Shown: positions 54,473 through 63,964, counted from the stretch's first letter. The stretch: 64,000 nt of DNA from Pseudomonas fluorescens (GCF_000802965.1 NZ_JSAK01000002.1:62001-126000); one strand, 5' to 3'. Notes: generated by a model not told the origin, from the letters alone. Numbers and translations: made by a program.

Positions 54473-55624
54473 ATGCACGACCTCGAATTGACTGAAGAGC
54501 AGCGAATGATTCGCGACATGTCCCGCGACTTTGCCCGTCGTGAGATCGCGCCCAAAGCCGTACACATGGAGAAAGCCGGCTGGATCGACGACGCTCTGGT
54601 GAAGCAGATGGGCGAACTTGGTCTGCTGGGAATGGTGGTCCCTGAAGAATGGGGTGGCACTTACATCGACTACGTAGCCTATGCCCTGGCCGTGGAGGAG
54701 ATTTCGGCCGGCGATGGTGCCGTCGGTGCACTGATGAGTATTCACAACTCTGTCGGTTGTGGTCCGATTCTGAAGTTCGGCACGCAGGCACAAAAGGATT
54801 TCTGGCTGGCGGATCTGGCTAGCGGGCAAGCAATCGGCTGCTTCTGTCTAACCGAACCGCAAGCAGGATCAGAAGCGCACAACCTGCGAACACGTGCAGA
54901 ACTGCGCGACGGCCAATGGGTGCTCAACGGCGCAAAGCAGTTCGTGAGTAACGGTAAGCGCGCCAAGCTGGCCATCGTCTTTGCAGTGACCGATCCGGAG
55001 CTCGGCAAGAAAGGTTTGTCGGCGTTCCTGGTACCCACCGACACACCAGGCTTCACGGTCGACCGAAGTGAACACAAGATGGGCATTCGCGCTTCAGATA
55101 CCTGCGCGGTCACCTTAAACGATTGTCGAATTTCCGAAGGCAACTTGTTGGGAGTACGTGGAAAAGGTCTATCGATCGCCCTCTCCAACCTCGAAGGGGG
55201 GCGCATTGGGATCGCAGCTCAGGCGCTCGGTATTGCACGTGCTGCGTTTGAAGCAGCATTGAATTATTCACGTGACCGGGTGCAGTTTGGTAAGCCGATA
55301 TACGAACACCAAAGCATCGCCAACATGCTAGCTGACATGCACATGCAGCTTAACGCTGCACGCCTCATGACCCTGCATGCAGCACGACTGAAAAGCGCCG
55401 GCCACCCATGTTTGTCAGAGGCCTCGCAGGCAAAGTTGTTCGCATCAGAGATCGCTGAACGGGTGTGCTCAAACGCCGTACAGATTCATGGTGGCTATGG
55501 GTATCTGGAGGACTATCCGGTAGAGCGCTATTACCGGGATGCCCGCATTACCCAAATTTATGAAGGTTCTAGCGAAATTCAGCGGCTACTGATTGCTCGC
55601 GAACTGGCGCACTACACGATCTAA
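54473..55624 (+). CDS. acyl-CoA dehydrogenase (isobutyryl-CoA dehydrogenase type)
   Basis: A 383-residue FAD acyl-CoA dehydrogenase. [11 protein letters not shown] forms the flavin/substrate loop. [33 protein letters not shown] is the C-terminal signature, with the catalytic Glu in IYEGS. In this context it would oxidise isobutyryl-CoA to methacrylyl-CoA. It is preceded by AAGAGAGATG and follows the hydrolase gene by 23 bp. Confidence 0.93.
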   Translation: MHDLELTEEQRMIRDMSRDFARREIAPKAVHMEKAGWIDDALVKQMGELGLLGMVVPEEWGGTYIDYVAYALAVEEISAGDGAVGALMSIHNSVGCGPILKFGTQAQKDFWLADLASGQAIGCFCLTEPQAGSEAHNLRTRAELRDGQWVLNGAKQFVSNGKRAKLAIVFAVTDPELGKKGLSAFLVPTDTPGFTVDRSEHKMGIRASDTCAVTLNDCRISEGNLLGVRGKGLSIALSNLEGGRIGIAAQALGIARAAFEAALNYSRDRVQFGKPIYEHQSIANMLADMHMQLNAARLMTLHAARLKSAGHPCLSEASQAKLFASEIAERVCSNAVQIHGGYGYLEDYPVERYYRDARITQIYEGSSEIQRLLIARELAHYTI

Positions 55625-55699
55625 AAGTCTCGATGCACGCGGGAGCCGGCACACGGTTGAGCTCACTCGGATCTTCACCTAACAAGAACGGAGCCCACA

Positions 55700-56884
55700 A
55701 TGGCCCTAGCAGAAGTTTTTTTCGTAGGTACGGCACGGACTGCCATCGGTAGCTTCGGCGGAGCCTTAAAGGATATTCCCCTGGGCGATCTGGCCACCGC
55801 TGCAGTCAAAGGAGCCCTCACCCACGCAGGCATCGACGGCCAACAGGTTGATCATGTGGTGATGGGTAACGTGATCCCAACAGCGCCTCGGGACGCCTAC
55901 CTGTCAAGAGTTGCAGCAATCGGGGCAGGTATTCCGAAGGAAACGCCAGCGTTCAATGTTAACCGCTTGTGCGGCTCCGGCTTGCAAGCAATCGTTTCTG
56001 GCGCGCAGGGCATCCTGCTCGGCGATTTTGGGGTTGCCGTAGCGGGTGGCGCAGAATCCATGAGTCGCGGACCTTACCTCATTCCAGGGCTGCGCTGGGG
56101 TAGTCGGCTGGGTGACAGTCAGGCCGTGGATTACATGAATGGGATTCTTCACGACCCTTGGAAAAGATCCCACATGGGTATTACTGCTGAAAACATTGCC
56201 GAACGATATGGCATTTCACGCGAAATGCAGGATCAGTTGGCGCTTCAGAGCCAACATCGGGCTGCACACGCCATCGCAGAGGGCCGCTTCAAGACGCAAA
56301 TCGTGCCAGTGGAAGTGCAGGTGAAGAGAAGGACTGTGCTGTTTGATACAGACGAAAACGTACGCCACGACATCGACATCGAACAACTGACCAGGATGCA
56401 TCCAGTCTTCCAACAGGGTGGTACTGTGACCGCCGGCAACGCGTCCAGTCTCAACGATGGAGCAGCAGCCCTCGTTCTCGCTGATGCTAATGCAATCAAG
56501 CAACACAACCTTAAGCCGATTGCCCGTCTTGTAGCCTATGCGCATGCCGGCGTTGATCCGGATTACATGGGTATTGGTCCCGTACCTGCCACTCGCATGG
56601 TACTGAAGCGTGCTGGACTCAGCATTCAAGACATTGATGTCATAGAGTCAAACGAGGCTTTTGCAGCGCAGGCTTTGGCCGTGGCTCAACAGCTAGAGTT
56701 CGACCCAGCGAGGGTCAACCCCAATGGTTCCGGTATTTCACTCGGACATCCGGTTGGTGCCACGGGGACAATCATTACGATCAAGGCTATTCATGAGCTG
56801 CACCGCACAGGCGGACGGTATGCGCTGATAACGATGTGCATTGGCGGCGGACAAGGCATTGCAGCCATTATTGAACGGGTTTAA
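55700..56884 (+). CDS. acetyl-CoA C-acetyltransferase (thiolase)
   Basis: A 394-residue thiolase. The nucleophile Cys is in NRLCGSGLQAIVSGAQ, the second site is NPNGSGISLGHPVGATG with its His, and the C-terminal Cys is in TMCIGGGQG. It cleaves or forms 3-oxoacyl-CoA in the cytoplasm. It is not needed for the linear valine route to propionyl-CoA, so the operon may also handle another branched or short-chain acid. AAGAACGGAG precedes the ATG. Confidence 0.93.
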   Translation: MALAEVFFVGTARTAIGSFGGALKDIPLGDLATAAVKGALTHAGIDGQQVDHVVMGNVIPTAPRDAYLSRVAAIGAGIPKETPAFNVNRLCGSGLQAIVSGAQGILLGDFGVAVAGGAESMSRGPYLIPGLRWGSRLGDSQAVDYMNGILHDPWKRSHMGITAENIAERYGISREMQDQLALQSQHRAAHAIAEGRFKTQIVPVEVQVKRRTVLFDTDENVRHDIDIEQLTRMHPVFQQGGTVTAGNASSLNDGAAALVLADANAIKQHNLKPIARLVAYAHAGVDPDYMGIGPVPATRMVLKRAGLSIQDIDVIESNEAFAAQALAVAQQLEFDPARVNPNGSGISLGHPVGATGTIITIKAIHELHRTGGRYALITMCIGGGQGIAAIIERV

Positions 56885-57203
56885 GTCGACCACGAACCAA
56901 TAAATTTCTGCAAGGGGCGTAACTGGAAACCACCGGTCCGCTCCTCCACCTAAAATCGTCGTCCCCCCCCCTAATTTACAAACCACCAACCACAAACGTA
57001 CAAGCCTCACATGACCGCGTTTGCTTATGCTCTGAATAATCTCTGCAGGCGACGTGTCGAGACGAAGGCCGCACTGCAAATACATCGCATGAGTCTCTTC
57101 CTGTAGCACTAATTTTCGGGTGTTTCCAAGGCCGAATTATTGCCGAAATCGACCATGCTATTCTGAATCGCGTTTTATATTGCAATCGCACTGGTGCGCC
57201 ACT
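56885..57203. other. gene-free stretch with a C9 tract
   Basis: About 320 bp between the thiolase and the AraC gene. It contains a homopolymer of nine C at 56963-56971 and no convincing gene; open frames here lack ribosome binding sites. The promoter of the AraC gene must lie in the right part. No clear terminator hairpin was found after the thiolase. Confidence 0.4.
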
Positions 57204-58013
57204 ATGCAAGACGACCAATCGAAACGGGACTGGGTGATACATGCGCCTCTGACCTCGAAGGTCGAGCGGTTTGAGGCGTTCTTTGGCTCACATGCCTTCG
57301 ACCCACATCGACATGATACTTATGCCATCGGGCGTACGATTTCTGGTGTCCACCGGTTTCATTACCGCGGTGAGTCGAAGCTGTGCTTGCCCGGTGAAAC
57401 CATGATCATTCACCCGGATGAAGCACATGACGGTTGCGCTGGTTCCGAAGCAGGATTTCAGTATCGCGGCGTGTATGTTCCACCGTCCCTGGTCCAGGAC
57501 ATTGTGAAGGGCGCTCCCCTACCTTTTCTTGCCGCCGGCATCACACGTGACCCTCGCTTGGCCGCTGCCGCCGATGTGCTGCTCAATACCCTGGACGCCG
57601 ATCTGGACTCGTTGGCGGAGGCTGATGCTCTCTACTGCTTCGTCAGTACTTTGGCAGAAGTCGCCGGGCATCCCATGACCAAAGCCTCCCATCATTTTGC
57701 GGCAGCCGCCCTCGCCCGCGAATACATTGATGACAACCTCGATCAGCCGATCACGCTCGACGACCTTGCTGACTGCGCGGGGCGAGATCGCTGGAATCTA
57801 TCAAATGATTTTCGCGCGTTCTTCGGCACCAGCCCACACCGGTACCTCACACTTCGGCGCCTGGACCGTGTGAAAGCGCTCGTTCTGGCGGGGCAAGCGT
57901 TGTCGGACGCCTCAATAGAAGCGGGATTTTTTGATCAAAGCCATATGACCAGGCATTTCAAAAAGGCATTCGGACTTTCGCCTTCGCGCTGGTGCGGTCC
58001 TCGAAAGGATTAG
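57204..58013 (+). CDS. AraC family regulator (cupin sensor type)
   Basis: A 269-residue AraC regulator. The N-terminal cupin-like sensor (FDPHRHDTYAIGRTISGVHRFHYRGE, then GETMIIHPDEAHDG) precedes the AraC double helix-turn-helix (ITLDDLADCAGRDRWNLSNDFRAFFGTSPHRYL and LSDASIEAGFFDQSHMTRHFKKAFGLSP). The start at 57204 was chosen because it begins the recognisable sensor. It probably regulates the panB-like gene or the operon downstream. Confidence 0.9.
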   Translation: MQDDQSKRDWVIHAPLTSKVERFEAFFGSHAFDPHRHDTYAIGRTISGVHRFHYRGESKLCLPGETMIIHPDEAHDGCAGSEAGFQYRGVYVPPSLVQDIVKGAPLPFLAAGITRDPRLAAAADVLLNTLDADLDSLAEADALYCFVSTLAEVAGHPMTKASHHFAAAALAREYIDDNLDQPITLDDLADCAGRDRWNLSNDFRAFFGTSPHRYLTLRRLDRVKALVLAGQALSDASIEAGFFDQSHMTRHFKKAFGLSPSRWCGPRKD

Positions 58014-58147
58014 TTAATCACTGACTCCGTCACAAGCTCGCCCTTGAAGCTCATGCCCACGCAAGTTTCGCTGAGGGGGCCTGCCCGCTCGTAACCGAAA
58101 CGTACTCCCGCTTTCTCCCGCGGAACACTGTTACAAGGACTTTTTCA

Positions 58148-58948
58148 ATGCCAGATATCACCCTCACCACTCTGCATGGCCTCAAAGCTCGCGGCGAAAA
58201 AATTGCCATGCTGACCTGCTACGACGCCACCTTCGCGCAAGCGGCAAGCTCTGCCGGTGTGGAAATGCTCTTAGTAGGTGACACGCTGGGCATGATTTTG
58301 CACGGACACGACAGCACGCTCCCTGTGCTGGTAGAGGACGTTGCCTACCATACCGAGTGCGTCAGACGTGGCAACGCCGGCGCCTTTATCGTCGCGGATC
58401 TTCCGTTCATGAGTTACGCCACCGTTGAGCAGGCTCTGCAAAGCGCCGGTCGTCTCATGAAGGCCGGCGCGCACATGGTCAAGCTGGAAGGAGATCGATG
58501 GTTGGCGGAATCGGTCAAACGACTTACCCAAAACGGTGTGCCGGTATGTGCACACCTCGGTCTGACGCCGCAATCGGTCAACGTTCTCGGCGGCTTCAAG
58601 GTCCAGGGGCGAGACCCGATTCGGGCACGTCAGTTGATAGAAGACGCGATCACATTGGAAGAAGCTGGCGCTGCAATGTTGTTGGTCGAATGCCTGCCTA
58701 GCCCATTAGCCGAGCAACTCAGTCAAGCCGTAAGGATCCCGGTAATCGGCATCGGCGCGGGCGCCGGTACCGACGGCCAAGTGCTGGTACTTCACGACAT
58801 GCTTGGTCTGTCCCTGACCGGGCGCACCCCAAAATTCGTGCGCAATTTCTTGGCGGGACAGGACAGTATCCAATCCGCGTTGCAGTCCTACGTGACTGCA
58901 GTTAAAAGCCGCGAATTTCCAGGCGCTGAGCACGGATATGCAATGTGA
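58148..58948 (+). CDS. panB: 3-methyl-2-oxobutanoate hydroxymethyltransferase homologue
   Basis: A 266-residue ketopantoate hydroxymethyltransferase. [17 protein letters not shown] and [18 protein letters not shown] contain the metal-binding Asp; KLEGDRW carries the next ligands. It transfers a hydroxymethyl group from methylene-THF to 2-oxoisovalerate on the pantothenate path. The usual genomic partner panC is absent here, so this is likely a second copy recruited to branched-chain oxo-acid metabolism. That reading is inference. Confidence 0.93.
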   Translation: MPDITLTTLHGLKARGEKIAMLTCYDATFAQAASSAGVEMLLVGDTLGMILHGHDSTLPVLVEDVAYHTECVRRGNAGAFIVADLPFMSYATVEQALQSAGRLMKAGAHMVKLEGDRWLAESVKRLTQNGVPVCAHLGLTPQSVNVLGGFKVQGRDPIRARQLIEDAITLEEAGAAMLLVECLPSPLAEQLSQAVRIPVIGIGAGAGTDGQVLVLHDMLGLSLTGRTPKFVRNFLAGQDSIQSALQSYVTAVKSREFPGAEHGYAM

Positions 58949-59493
58949 CGACATTGTTCTCGAGCACCGTAAAAATCAGTGGGAGACGCAGACCGCCTGC
59001 GGGCTGGTTCTCATTACGGGGAGTGGCGTGATTTGCAAATTAATCGGCGGATCGGGTTATTTCAAGGCTAACGGGTCACTGGCTAAGCTAGTCCCAAGAT
59101 CCAGTTAGCCTGATTGGTCCACCTTTTTGGGTAAACAACGCACGTTGGCCGCTAATGCAAATAATCTGAGGATTATAAAATCGGTAACCAGCCGCCAAGT
59201 GAGCGGTCAACCTAGAATAATAAACGGAAGCGCGGAATACCTAGACCCGATAACGCGGCACACTCTCTTCGACATTTCATCTTGAAGCTACATTCACGCA
59301 CCACTTCAGTTGCCACGAGGTAATCAAGACCGGACACGACGTCCATAGCACCTGAGAGAGTTGGTTCATCGAGCAGTTTGCTGCGCACTTGAACTCTCTC
59401 GGGTTGCCCTGCAGCACCTGCCATTCAAGAGCATGGCAGACCCATAACAAAAAAACTCCAGCCAATAACAATTAAAGTTTAAGGAGCTCAAAC
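58949..59493. promoter_or_regulatory. long leader upstream of the permease operon
   Basis: About 545 bp. It holds the repeated control region (annotated separately) and, at 59161-59176, a perfect palindrome ATAATC-TGAG-GATTAT. After these there are about 300 bp before the DUF485 gene with no supported ORF. A 70-codon minus-strand frame was judged not coding. Confidence 0.45.
59024..59096. promoter_or_regulatory. 73-bp repeated control region B (upstream of permease operon)
   Basis: A gap-free counterpart of the segment at 49819-49891, with the same identical 26-bp core and CTGGCTAAGCTAG box. It is the strongest hint in the window of a shared regulator, most simply the MmsR-like protein, for the mms operon and the DUF485/ActP-type genes. 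Confidence 0.65.
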
Positions 59494-59805
59494 ATGTCAT
59501 CGCACCCCGTCTATCAGGCCCTGCGGAGTCATCCACAGTATCAAACGCTGGTTCAACGCCGTAGTCGTCTCGCCTTTACCCTCAGCGCCATTGTGTTAGG
59601 ACTTTACTCACTGTTTGTCGCTGCGGTCTCGTGGCATCCGCAGCTACTGCTGCATGTTCCTCTGGGAGGTGGTCTCACCACCGGCATTTGGTCCGCACTC
59701 ATCCTTATCATCGGCTCCTGGTTACTGACTGGGCTGTATGTTTTTCGGGCGAATAATCTGTTCGACAAGCTGACCCAAACGCTGTTGTCGGAGGTGAAAG
59801 CATGA
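59494..59805 (+). CDS. DUF485 domain membrane protein (YjcH-like)
   Basis: A 103-residue inner-membrane protein with two hydrophobic segments (residues of about 28-50 and 58-82) and a basic N-terminus beginning MSSHPVYQAL. In Pseudomonas and E. coli (yjcH-actP) this small protein precedes and overlaps the acetate permease gene. It overlaps the permease start by 4 bp. GGAG precedes the ATG. It presumably helps assembly or regulation of the permease. Confidence 0.9.
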   Translation: MSSHPVYQALRSHPQYQTLVQRRSRLAFTLSAIVLGLYSLFVAAVSWHPQLLLHVPLGGGLTTGIWSALILIIGSWLLTGLYVFRANNLFDKLTQTLLSEVKA

Positions 59806-61466
59806 AATCGTTCACACGACTGTTGTTAGTACCGTTGCTCTGCTTCACCAGCATTGCGGCCATTGCACAAACAGTCCAACCAGGCACTCACGGACCAAAC
59901 ATGACAGCGATCGCGATTTTCTTGGCGTTCGTGATCACGACCATCGGCATTACCTATTGGGCGGCCGGCCGAACACGCTCTGCCTCAGATTTCTACACCG
60001 CGGGTGGCGGTATCAGTGGTGTACAAAACGGCTTTGCCATCGCAGGAGACTACATGTCGGCAGCCGTATTGCTTGGCGTCTCCAGCATGGTATTCGCCAC
60101 AGGATTCGATGGAATGATCTATTCGGTGAGCGCTATTCTTGGATGGCCACTGATCATGTTCTTGATGGCCGAACGCTTACGAAACCTTGGACGCTACACC
60201 CTCGCGGATATCATTGCCTATCGTCTTGATCCTGTGGGCACCCGCCTATTTTCGGCCTTCAGTTCCTTTGTCATCGTGTGCTTTTACCTGATTGTGCAGA
60301 TGGTCGGAGCCGGGCAGTTGATCAATCTTCTGTTCGGTCTCGACTACGAAATTGCTGTTATTTGTGTTGGCGTGTTGATGGTGGTCTACGTAACGTTTGG
60401 CGGCATGGTCGCTACTACCTGGGTGCAAATCATCAAGGCAGTATTACTGCTCAGCGGGGGGATACTGTTAACGCTACTGGCCTTTGAGCACTTTGACTTT
60501 AGCATCGAGCAGATGATCGACAGTGCCGTAGCCAACCACCAAAGTGGCAAGCAAATTCTTGGCCCCTTGAAAATCGCCACCGACCCGCTCTCGATGATTT
60601 CGCTGTCTCTCGGCCTGGTCTTCGGTATCGCCGGCCTGCCACATATCATGATGCGCTTCTTTACCGTACCTGATGCCAAGGCCGCCCGTAAGTCTGTGCT
60701 CGTAGCCTACGGCCTAATTGGATTGTTCTTCATTCTGGTCTGCATTCTAGGCACCGCTGCGATCAGCATCGTGGGTCAAGATCCGCAGTACTTTGAACAA
60801 GGCGTTATTGGCGGCCCGCTTCTTGGCGGCGTCAACATGGCAATCATGCACTTGGCTCAAGCCTTGGGCGGCGATCTAATGTTCGGATTTCTTGCCGCTG
60901 TTGCATTCGCCACCATTCTCGCCGTGGTCTCAGGTCTGGCTCTGGCCGGCGCCTCCGCCATTTCCCATGACCTGTATGCCAATGTTTTGTGCAAAGGCAA
61001 ACCCGACAGCAAAAGTGAAATGCGGGTTAGCCGCTGGGCAACCATCGGTTTAGGAATCGTCGCTGTCGCTCTGGGGATTCTCTTCAAAGGACAAAACGTC
61101 GCGTTCCTGGTCGCATTGGCCTTTGGGATTGCCGCCTCTTCCAACTTCCCGATCCTGCTGTTGGCCATGTATTGGAAAGGACTGACAAGTCGCGGCGCGA
61201 TTTGGGGCGGGTTGAGCGGGCTGGTCAGCTCCTTGGCGTTGGTCTTGCTGTCTCCGGGTGTTTGGGTCAAAGTCCTGCATCACCCCGAGGCGCTTTTCCC
61301 CTACGACTACCCTGCGTTGTTCTCGATGCCATTGGCATTCGTTATTGCCTGGGCGGTCTCATGCCTTGATCACAGTCCGAGTGCCAATGCTGAGCGTGAC
61401 GCATTCGAGCAACAAAGCGTACGTGCCGAAACTGGATGGGGCGCTGAAAAAGCCGCGCAGCACTAA
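59802..61466 (+). CDS. actP: sodium:solute symporter family, ActP-like monocarboxylate permease
   Basis: A 554-residue permease of the SSS family with an N-terminal signal-like segment and about 13 transmembrane helices. The signature ITYWAAGRTRSASDFYTAGGGISGVQNGFAIAGDYMSAA is close to E. coli ActP, and HDLYANVLCKGK and ASSNFPILLLAMYWKGLT also match. It would import acetate, propionate or related short-chain acids with sodium across the inner membrane. The symbol follows homology; the substrate here could be a branched acid such as isobutyrate, given the regulatory link to the mms operon. Confidence 0.9.
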   Translation: MKSFTRLLLVPLLCFTSIAAIAQTVQPGTHGPNMTAIAIFLAFVITTIGITYWAAGRTRSASDFYTAGGGISGVQNGFAIAGDYMSAAVLLGVSSMVFATGFDGMIYSVSAILGWPLIMFLMAERLRNLGRYTLADIIAYRLDPVGTRLFSAFSSFVIVCFYLIVQMVGAGQLINLLFGLDYEIAVICVGVLMVVYVTFGGMVATTWVQIIKAVLLLSGGILLTLLAFEHFDFSIEQMIDSAVANHQSGKQILGPLKIATDPLSMISLSLGLVFGIAGLPHIMMRFFTVPDAKAARKSVLVAYGLIGLFFILVCILGTAAISIVGQDPQYFEQGVIGGPLLGGVNMAIMHLAQALGGDLMFGFLAAVAFATILAVVSGLALAGASAISHDLYANVLCKGKPDSKSEMRVSRWATIGLGIVAVALGILFKGQNVAFLVALAFGIAASSNFPILLLAMYWKGLTSRGAIWGGLSGLVSSLALVLLSPGVWVKVLHHPEALFPYDYPALFSMPLAFVIAWAVSCLDHSPSANAERDAFEQQSVRAETGWGAEKAAQH

Positions 61467-61488
61467 ATGGCTTAGTAGTTTAAGACTA

Positions 61489-61516
61489 GGGCGTGGCAAT
61501 GGCCTTCACCACGCCC
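61489..61516 (+). terminator. hairpin after the permease gene
   Basis: An 8-bp stem GGGCGTGG/CCACGCCC lies 23 bp after the permease stop. There is no T run, so it may be an attenuating or mRNA-stability structure, since the hydrolase gene follows 50 bp later on the same strand. A second small stem (AACGGTG/CACCGTT) follows at about 61524-61549. Confidence 0.45.
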
Positions 61517-61568
61517 TTCCCGCAACGGTGTAAAAGGAGAACACCGTTAACTGATATGAGGATCATCA

Positions 61569-62360
61569 ATGCAGGTTTCCATTACCCAGAAAGACCATTG
61601 GGTTAATACACCTTACGGACAGGTGTTCGCCCGCAGCTGGCATCCCCTCAATGATGAGCCAGCGCAAAACACAGCCCCTATCATCCTCTTCCATGATTCA
61701 CTTGGCTGCGTTGAGCTATGGCGCGATTTCCCTACCCGTTTGGCGAAAGCAACCAAAAAATGCGTGGTTGCCTATGACCGATTGGGGTTTGGTCAGTCAG
61801 ATCCACATCCGGGCGATTGGTCCTATCACTTCATTCGTGAAGAAGCGCAGCGTTATTTTCCCTTCGTACGTTTCAGTCTCGGCATTGATTGCTTCATCGC
61901 CTTCGGTCACAGCGTGGGGGGTGCGATGGCGACAAATTGCGCCGCGTTGTTTCCAGAACAATGTCAGGCGTTGATTACCGAATCTGCCCAAGCTTTCGTT
62001 GAGGAGCGAACAGTCTCGGGGGTGCGCAGTGCAAAAGAACAGTTTCAACAACCTGGTCAAATCGAGCGGTTGCAGAAGTACCACGGTGACAAGGCCCAAT
62101 GGGTGTTGAACGCTTGGACCCAAACCTGGCTTTCGCCCTCTTACGCAGATTGGTCCATCGAGAAGGGGTTGCCGGCGATTCAGTGTCCGCTGTTGGTTAT
62201 CCATGGCGCGCAAGACGAGTTCGGTTCAACGCTGCAAGCTCAGCGATTCGCCAACCTTGGCCACAAGGAAGTTGAGCTGCTCATACTTAGCGATTGCCAA
62301 CACGTGCCCCACAGGGAAAAGCCGCAAAGTGTCATTGACGCCGTTGGACGCCTGTTATGA
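61569..62360 (+). CDS. alpha/beta hydrolase
   Basis: A 263-residue alpha/beta-hydrolase. The nucleophile elbow is GHSVGG (Ser about 118), the oxyanion-hole region is LFHDSLGCVEL, the acid is in HGAQDEFG and the catalytic His in DCQHVPHRE. It could be an esterase, carboxyl-lactone or C-C hydrolase in the cytoplasm. GAGG before the ATG at good spacing. It is likely the last gene of the permease transcription unit, and may release a branched acid from an ester taken up by the permease. Confidence 0.9.
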   Translation: MQVSITQKDHWVNTPYGQVFARSWHPLNDEPAQNTAPIILFHDSLGCVELWRDFPTRLAKATKKCVVAYDRLGFGQSDPHPGDWSYHFIREEAQRYFPFVRFSLGIDCFIAFGHSVGGAMATNCAALFPEQCQALITESAQAFVEERTVSGVRSAKEQFQQPGQIERLQKYHGDKAQWVLNAWTQTWLSPSYADWSIEKGLPAIQCPLLVIHGAQDEFGSTLQAQRFANLGHKEVELLILSDCQHVPHREKPQSVIDAVGRLL

Positions 62361-62412
62361 AGGCATGAGAGCAAGATTGGCGTTTGGCAGACGCCCATTA
62401 GCCGCAACTGGT

Positions 62413-62865
62413 TCACAAGGGCAGCGAACGATCTTGAATGACACGCTTCATCACCAGGGTTGTAGTCAGCCGCTGAACATTGGGTAGCGTCGACAGGCAA
62501 TCATCATACAGCTGATGGAACGACGGTAGATCACGTGTAATAACGTGAAGTAGGTAATCAGGTTCGCCAAACAGCCGTTGAGCCTCGACGATCTCTGGTA
62601 CCGCCAAGAGCGCGGCTTCGAACGCTTCAACCGCTAGATGATCTCCCTCGCGTAGAGTCGCAAAAACCATCGCTGAAAAATTCAAACCTAACGCGCTGGG
62701 CGAAAGCTGAGCGCGATAGCCCTCGATCACTCCGGATTCCTCAAGCGCACGCACCCTGCGATGGCAAGGGGACAGGCTCAGACCGACCCGCTCAGCCAAC
62801 TCTGTGACCGACAAACGTCCGTCAGACTGGAGCTCCGCAAGTATTTTTCGATCGGTGCTATCCAT
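62413..62865 (-). CDS. Lrp/AsnC family transcriptional regulator
   Basis: A 150-residue Lrp-type regulator. The N-terminal winged helix reads MDSTDRKILAELQSDGRLSVTELAERVGLSLSPCHRRVRALEESG. The C-terminal RAM domain contains ALLAVPEIVEAQRLFGEPDYLLHV. Lrp proteins respond to amino acids, often leucine or lysine. It is divergent from the LysE exporter (257 bp apart), a very common regulator-exporter arrangement. Confidence 0.92.
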   Translation of the reverse strand: MDSTDRKILAELQSDGRLSVTELAERVGLSLSPCHRRVRALEESGVIEGYRAQLSPSALGLNFSAMVFATLREGDHLAVEAFEAALLAVPEIVEAQRLFGEPDYLLHVITRDLPSFHQLYDDCLSTLPNVQRLTTTLVMKRVIQDRSLPL

Positions 62866-63021
62866 ATAGAAGAATCTACCTTAATTCAGTGATTAAGCCG
62901 CAATAATAGGGAAAACATTTTAACCGTTTTCAATTATTCTTTTTCAAACTTTATTACCACTGGTCATCCGTATTTGTCCGAGCCAGGACTGATATCGGTT
63001 GTATGTCTGTGAGAGAGAAAA

Positions 63022-63126
63022 ATGCACCCCGTCATCAGTAGCGATCAATCCAACAAGGTGGAAGCCGTCATACATGGCTTTCGCCACCCAACCACAACAT
63101 CATCCATCAATGCGAGGTTGGTATGA
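63022..63126 (+). CDS. 34-codon leader ORF coupled to lysE
   Basis: An ATG-initiated frame of 34 codons (MHPVISSDQSNKVEAVIHGF..., ending INARLV) preceded by GAGAGAGAAAA. Its stop overlaps the LysE start as ATGA. It could be a translational-coupling leader or amino-acid-sensing peptide; it has no obvious codon run. It is too short to be certain. Confidence 0.45.
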   Translation: MHPVISSDQSNKVEAVIHGFRHPTTTSSINARLV

Positions 63127-63740
63127 GTCTTAGTATTTTCGCCGCGTTCTGGGCTGTGTCTTTTTTATTCGTGATTACCCCTGGAGCAGATTGGGCGTAC
63201 GCGATTTCGGCGGGATTGTTTGGTCGCGTCGTGATGCCCGCGGTGGCTGGTTTATTGATTGGCCATGTGTTGGCGACGCTGATTGTGGCTGCAGGAGTTG
63301 GTGGCCTGGTAGCTAGTAACCCCGTCGCACTTTCGGTGCTCACTGTTGGAGGCGCGGCTTACCTGATCTGGCTCGGAATCAACATGCTTTTACGCCCTTC
63401 GGTACCACAAGCCGGCGAGACGCAAACCACAGGCTCCTGGGCACGCTGGACTCTCAAGGGGGCCTGCGTGAGCGGCCTCAATCCCAAAGTTTTTTTGCTT
63501 TTTCTCGCTTTGCTGCCGCAGTTCACTGATCCAACGGCAGCATGGCCGGTGCCAATGCAGATCGTTGCACTGGGCCTGCTGCACGCCTTCAGTTGCGGCG
63601 TGATTTACCTGGCTGTGGGTTTTGGTTCTCGAGCGGTGCTGCAGGCTCGTCCGGTGGCAGCCAAAGCGGTGAGCCGGCTCTCGGGGGCTATCATGATTAT
63701 TATCGCCGTGCTTTTGTTGATTGATCAGATCCTGCACTAA
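63123..63740 (+). CDS. LysE family amino-acid/homoserine-lactone exporter
   Basis: A 205-residue inner-membrane exporter of the LysE/RhtB family with six hydrophobic helices. The N-terminal FVITPGADWAYAISAGLFGR and the central GGAAYLIWLGINMLL, then GLNPKVFLLFLALLPQF are family signatures. It exports basic or hydrophobic amino acids. It is divergent from an Lrp gene, its probable regulator, and coupled to the small ORF just upstream. Confidence 0.92.
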   Translation: MSLSIFAAFWAVSFLFVITPGADWAYAISAGLFGRVVMPAVAGLLIGHVLATLIVAAGVGGLVASNPVALSVLTVGGAAYLIWLGINMLLRPSVPQAGETQTTGSWARWTLKGACVSGLNPKVFLLFLALLPQFTDPTAAWPVPMQIVALGLLHAFSCGVIYLAVGFGSRAVLQARPVAAKAVSRLSGAIMIIIAVLLLIDQILH

Positions 63741-63924
63741 CTACCATCTGCTTCAGAAATAGGCAAAAGTAAACCTATGTTGAGAAGCTCTGCAGGGATG
63801 TTCCGTTAGCTTCGTAAAGCTTTCGAGTGACTGCTTCGACCGCTTATTGCCCGTCACTGATACCAGCTTTCGCGGGCAGGCAAGCTGACGAAGCTTTTAA
63901 CGGCCACTCTTGAATGAGATGAAA

Positions 63925-63949
63925 AAAAGGGGCCTCGAAGGTCCCTTTT
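63925..63949 (-). terminator. intrinsic terminator of the gene at the window end
   Basis: A 10-bp stem with one G-T pair (AAAAGGGACC/GGCCCCTTTT on the minus strand), loop TTCGA, followed on the minus strand by a T7 run. It sits 16 bp beyond the stop of the minus-strand gene at the right edge. Confidence 0.75.
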
Positions 63950-63964
63950 GTACTCAAACCAAAA

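Noticed and set aside
56963-56971. C9 tract as a phase-variation switch
   Set aside because: It lies in a gene-free stretch and no frame or promoter clearly depends on its length.
59212-59424. 70-codon minus-strand frame upstream of the DUF485 gene
   Set aside because: No ribosome binding site, low-complexity translation and position inside a leader or promoter region.
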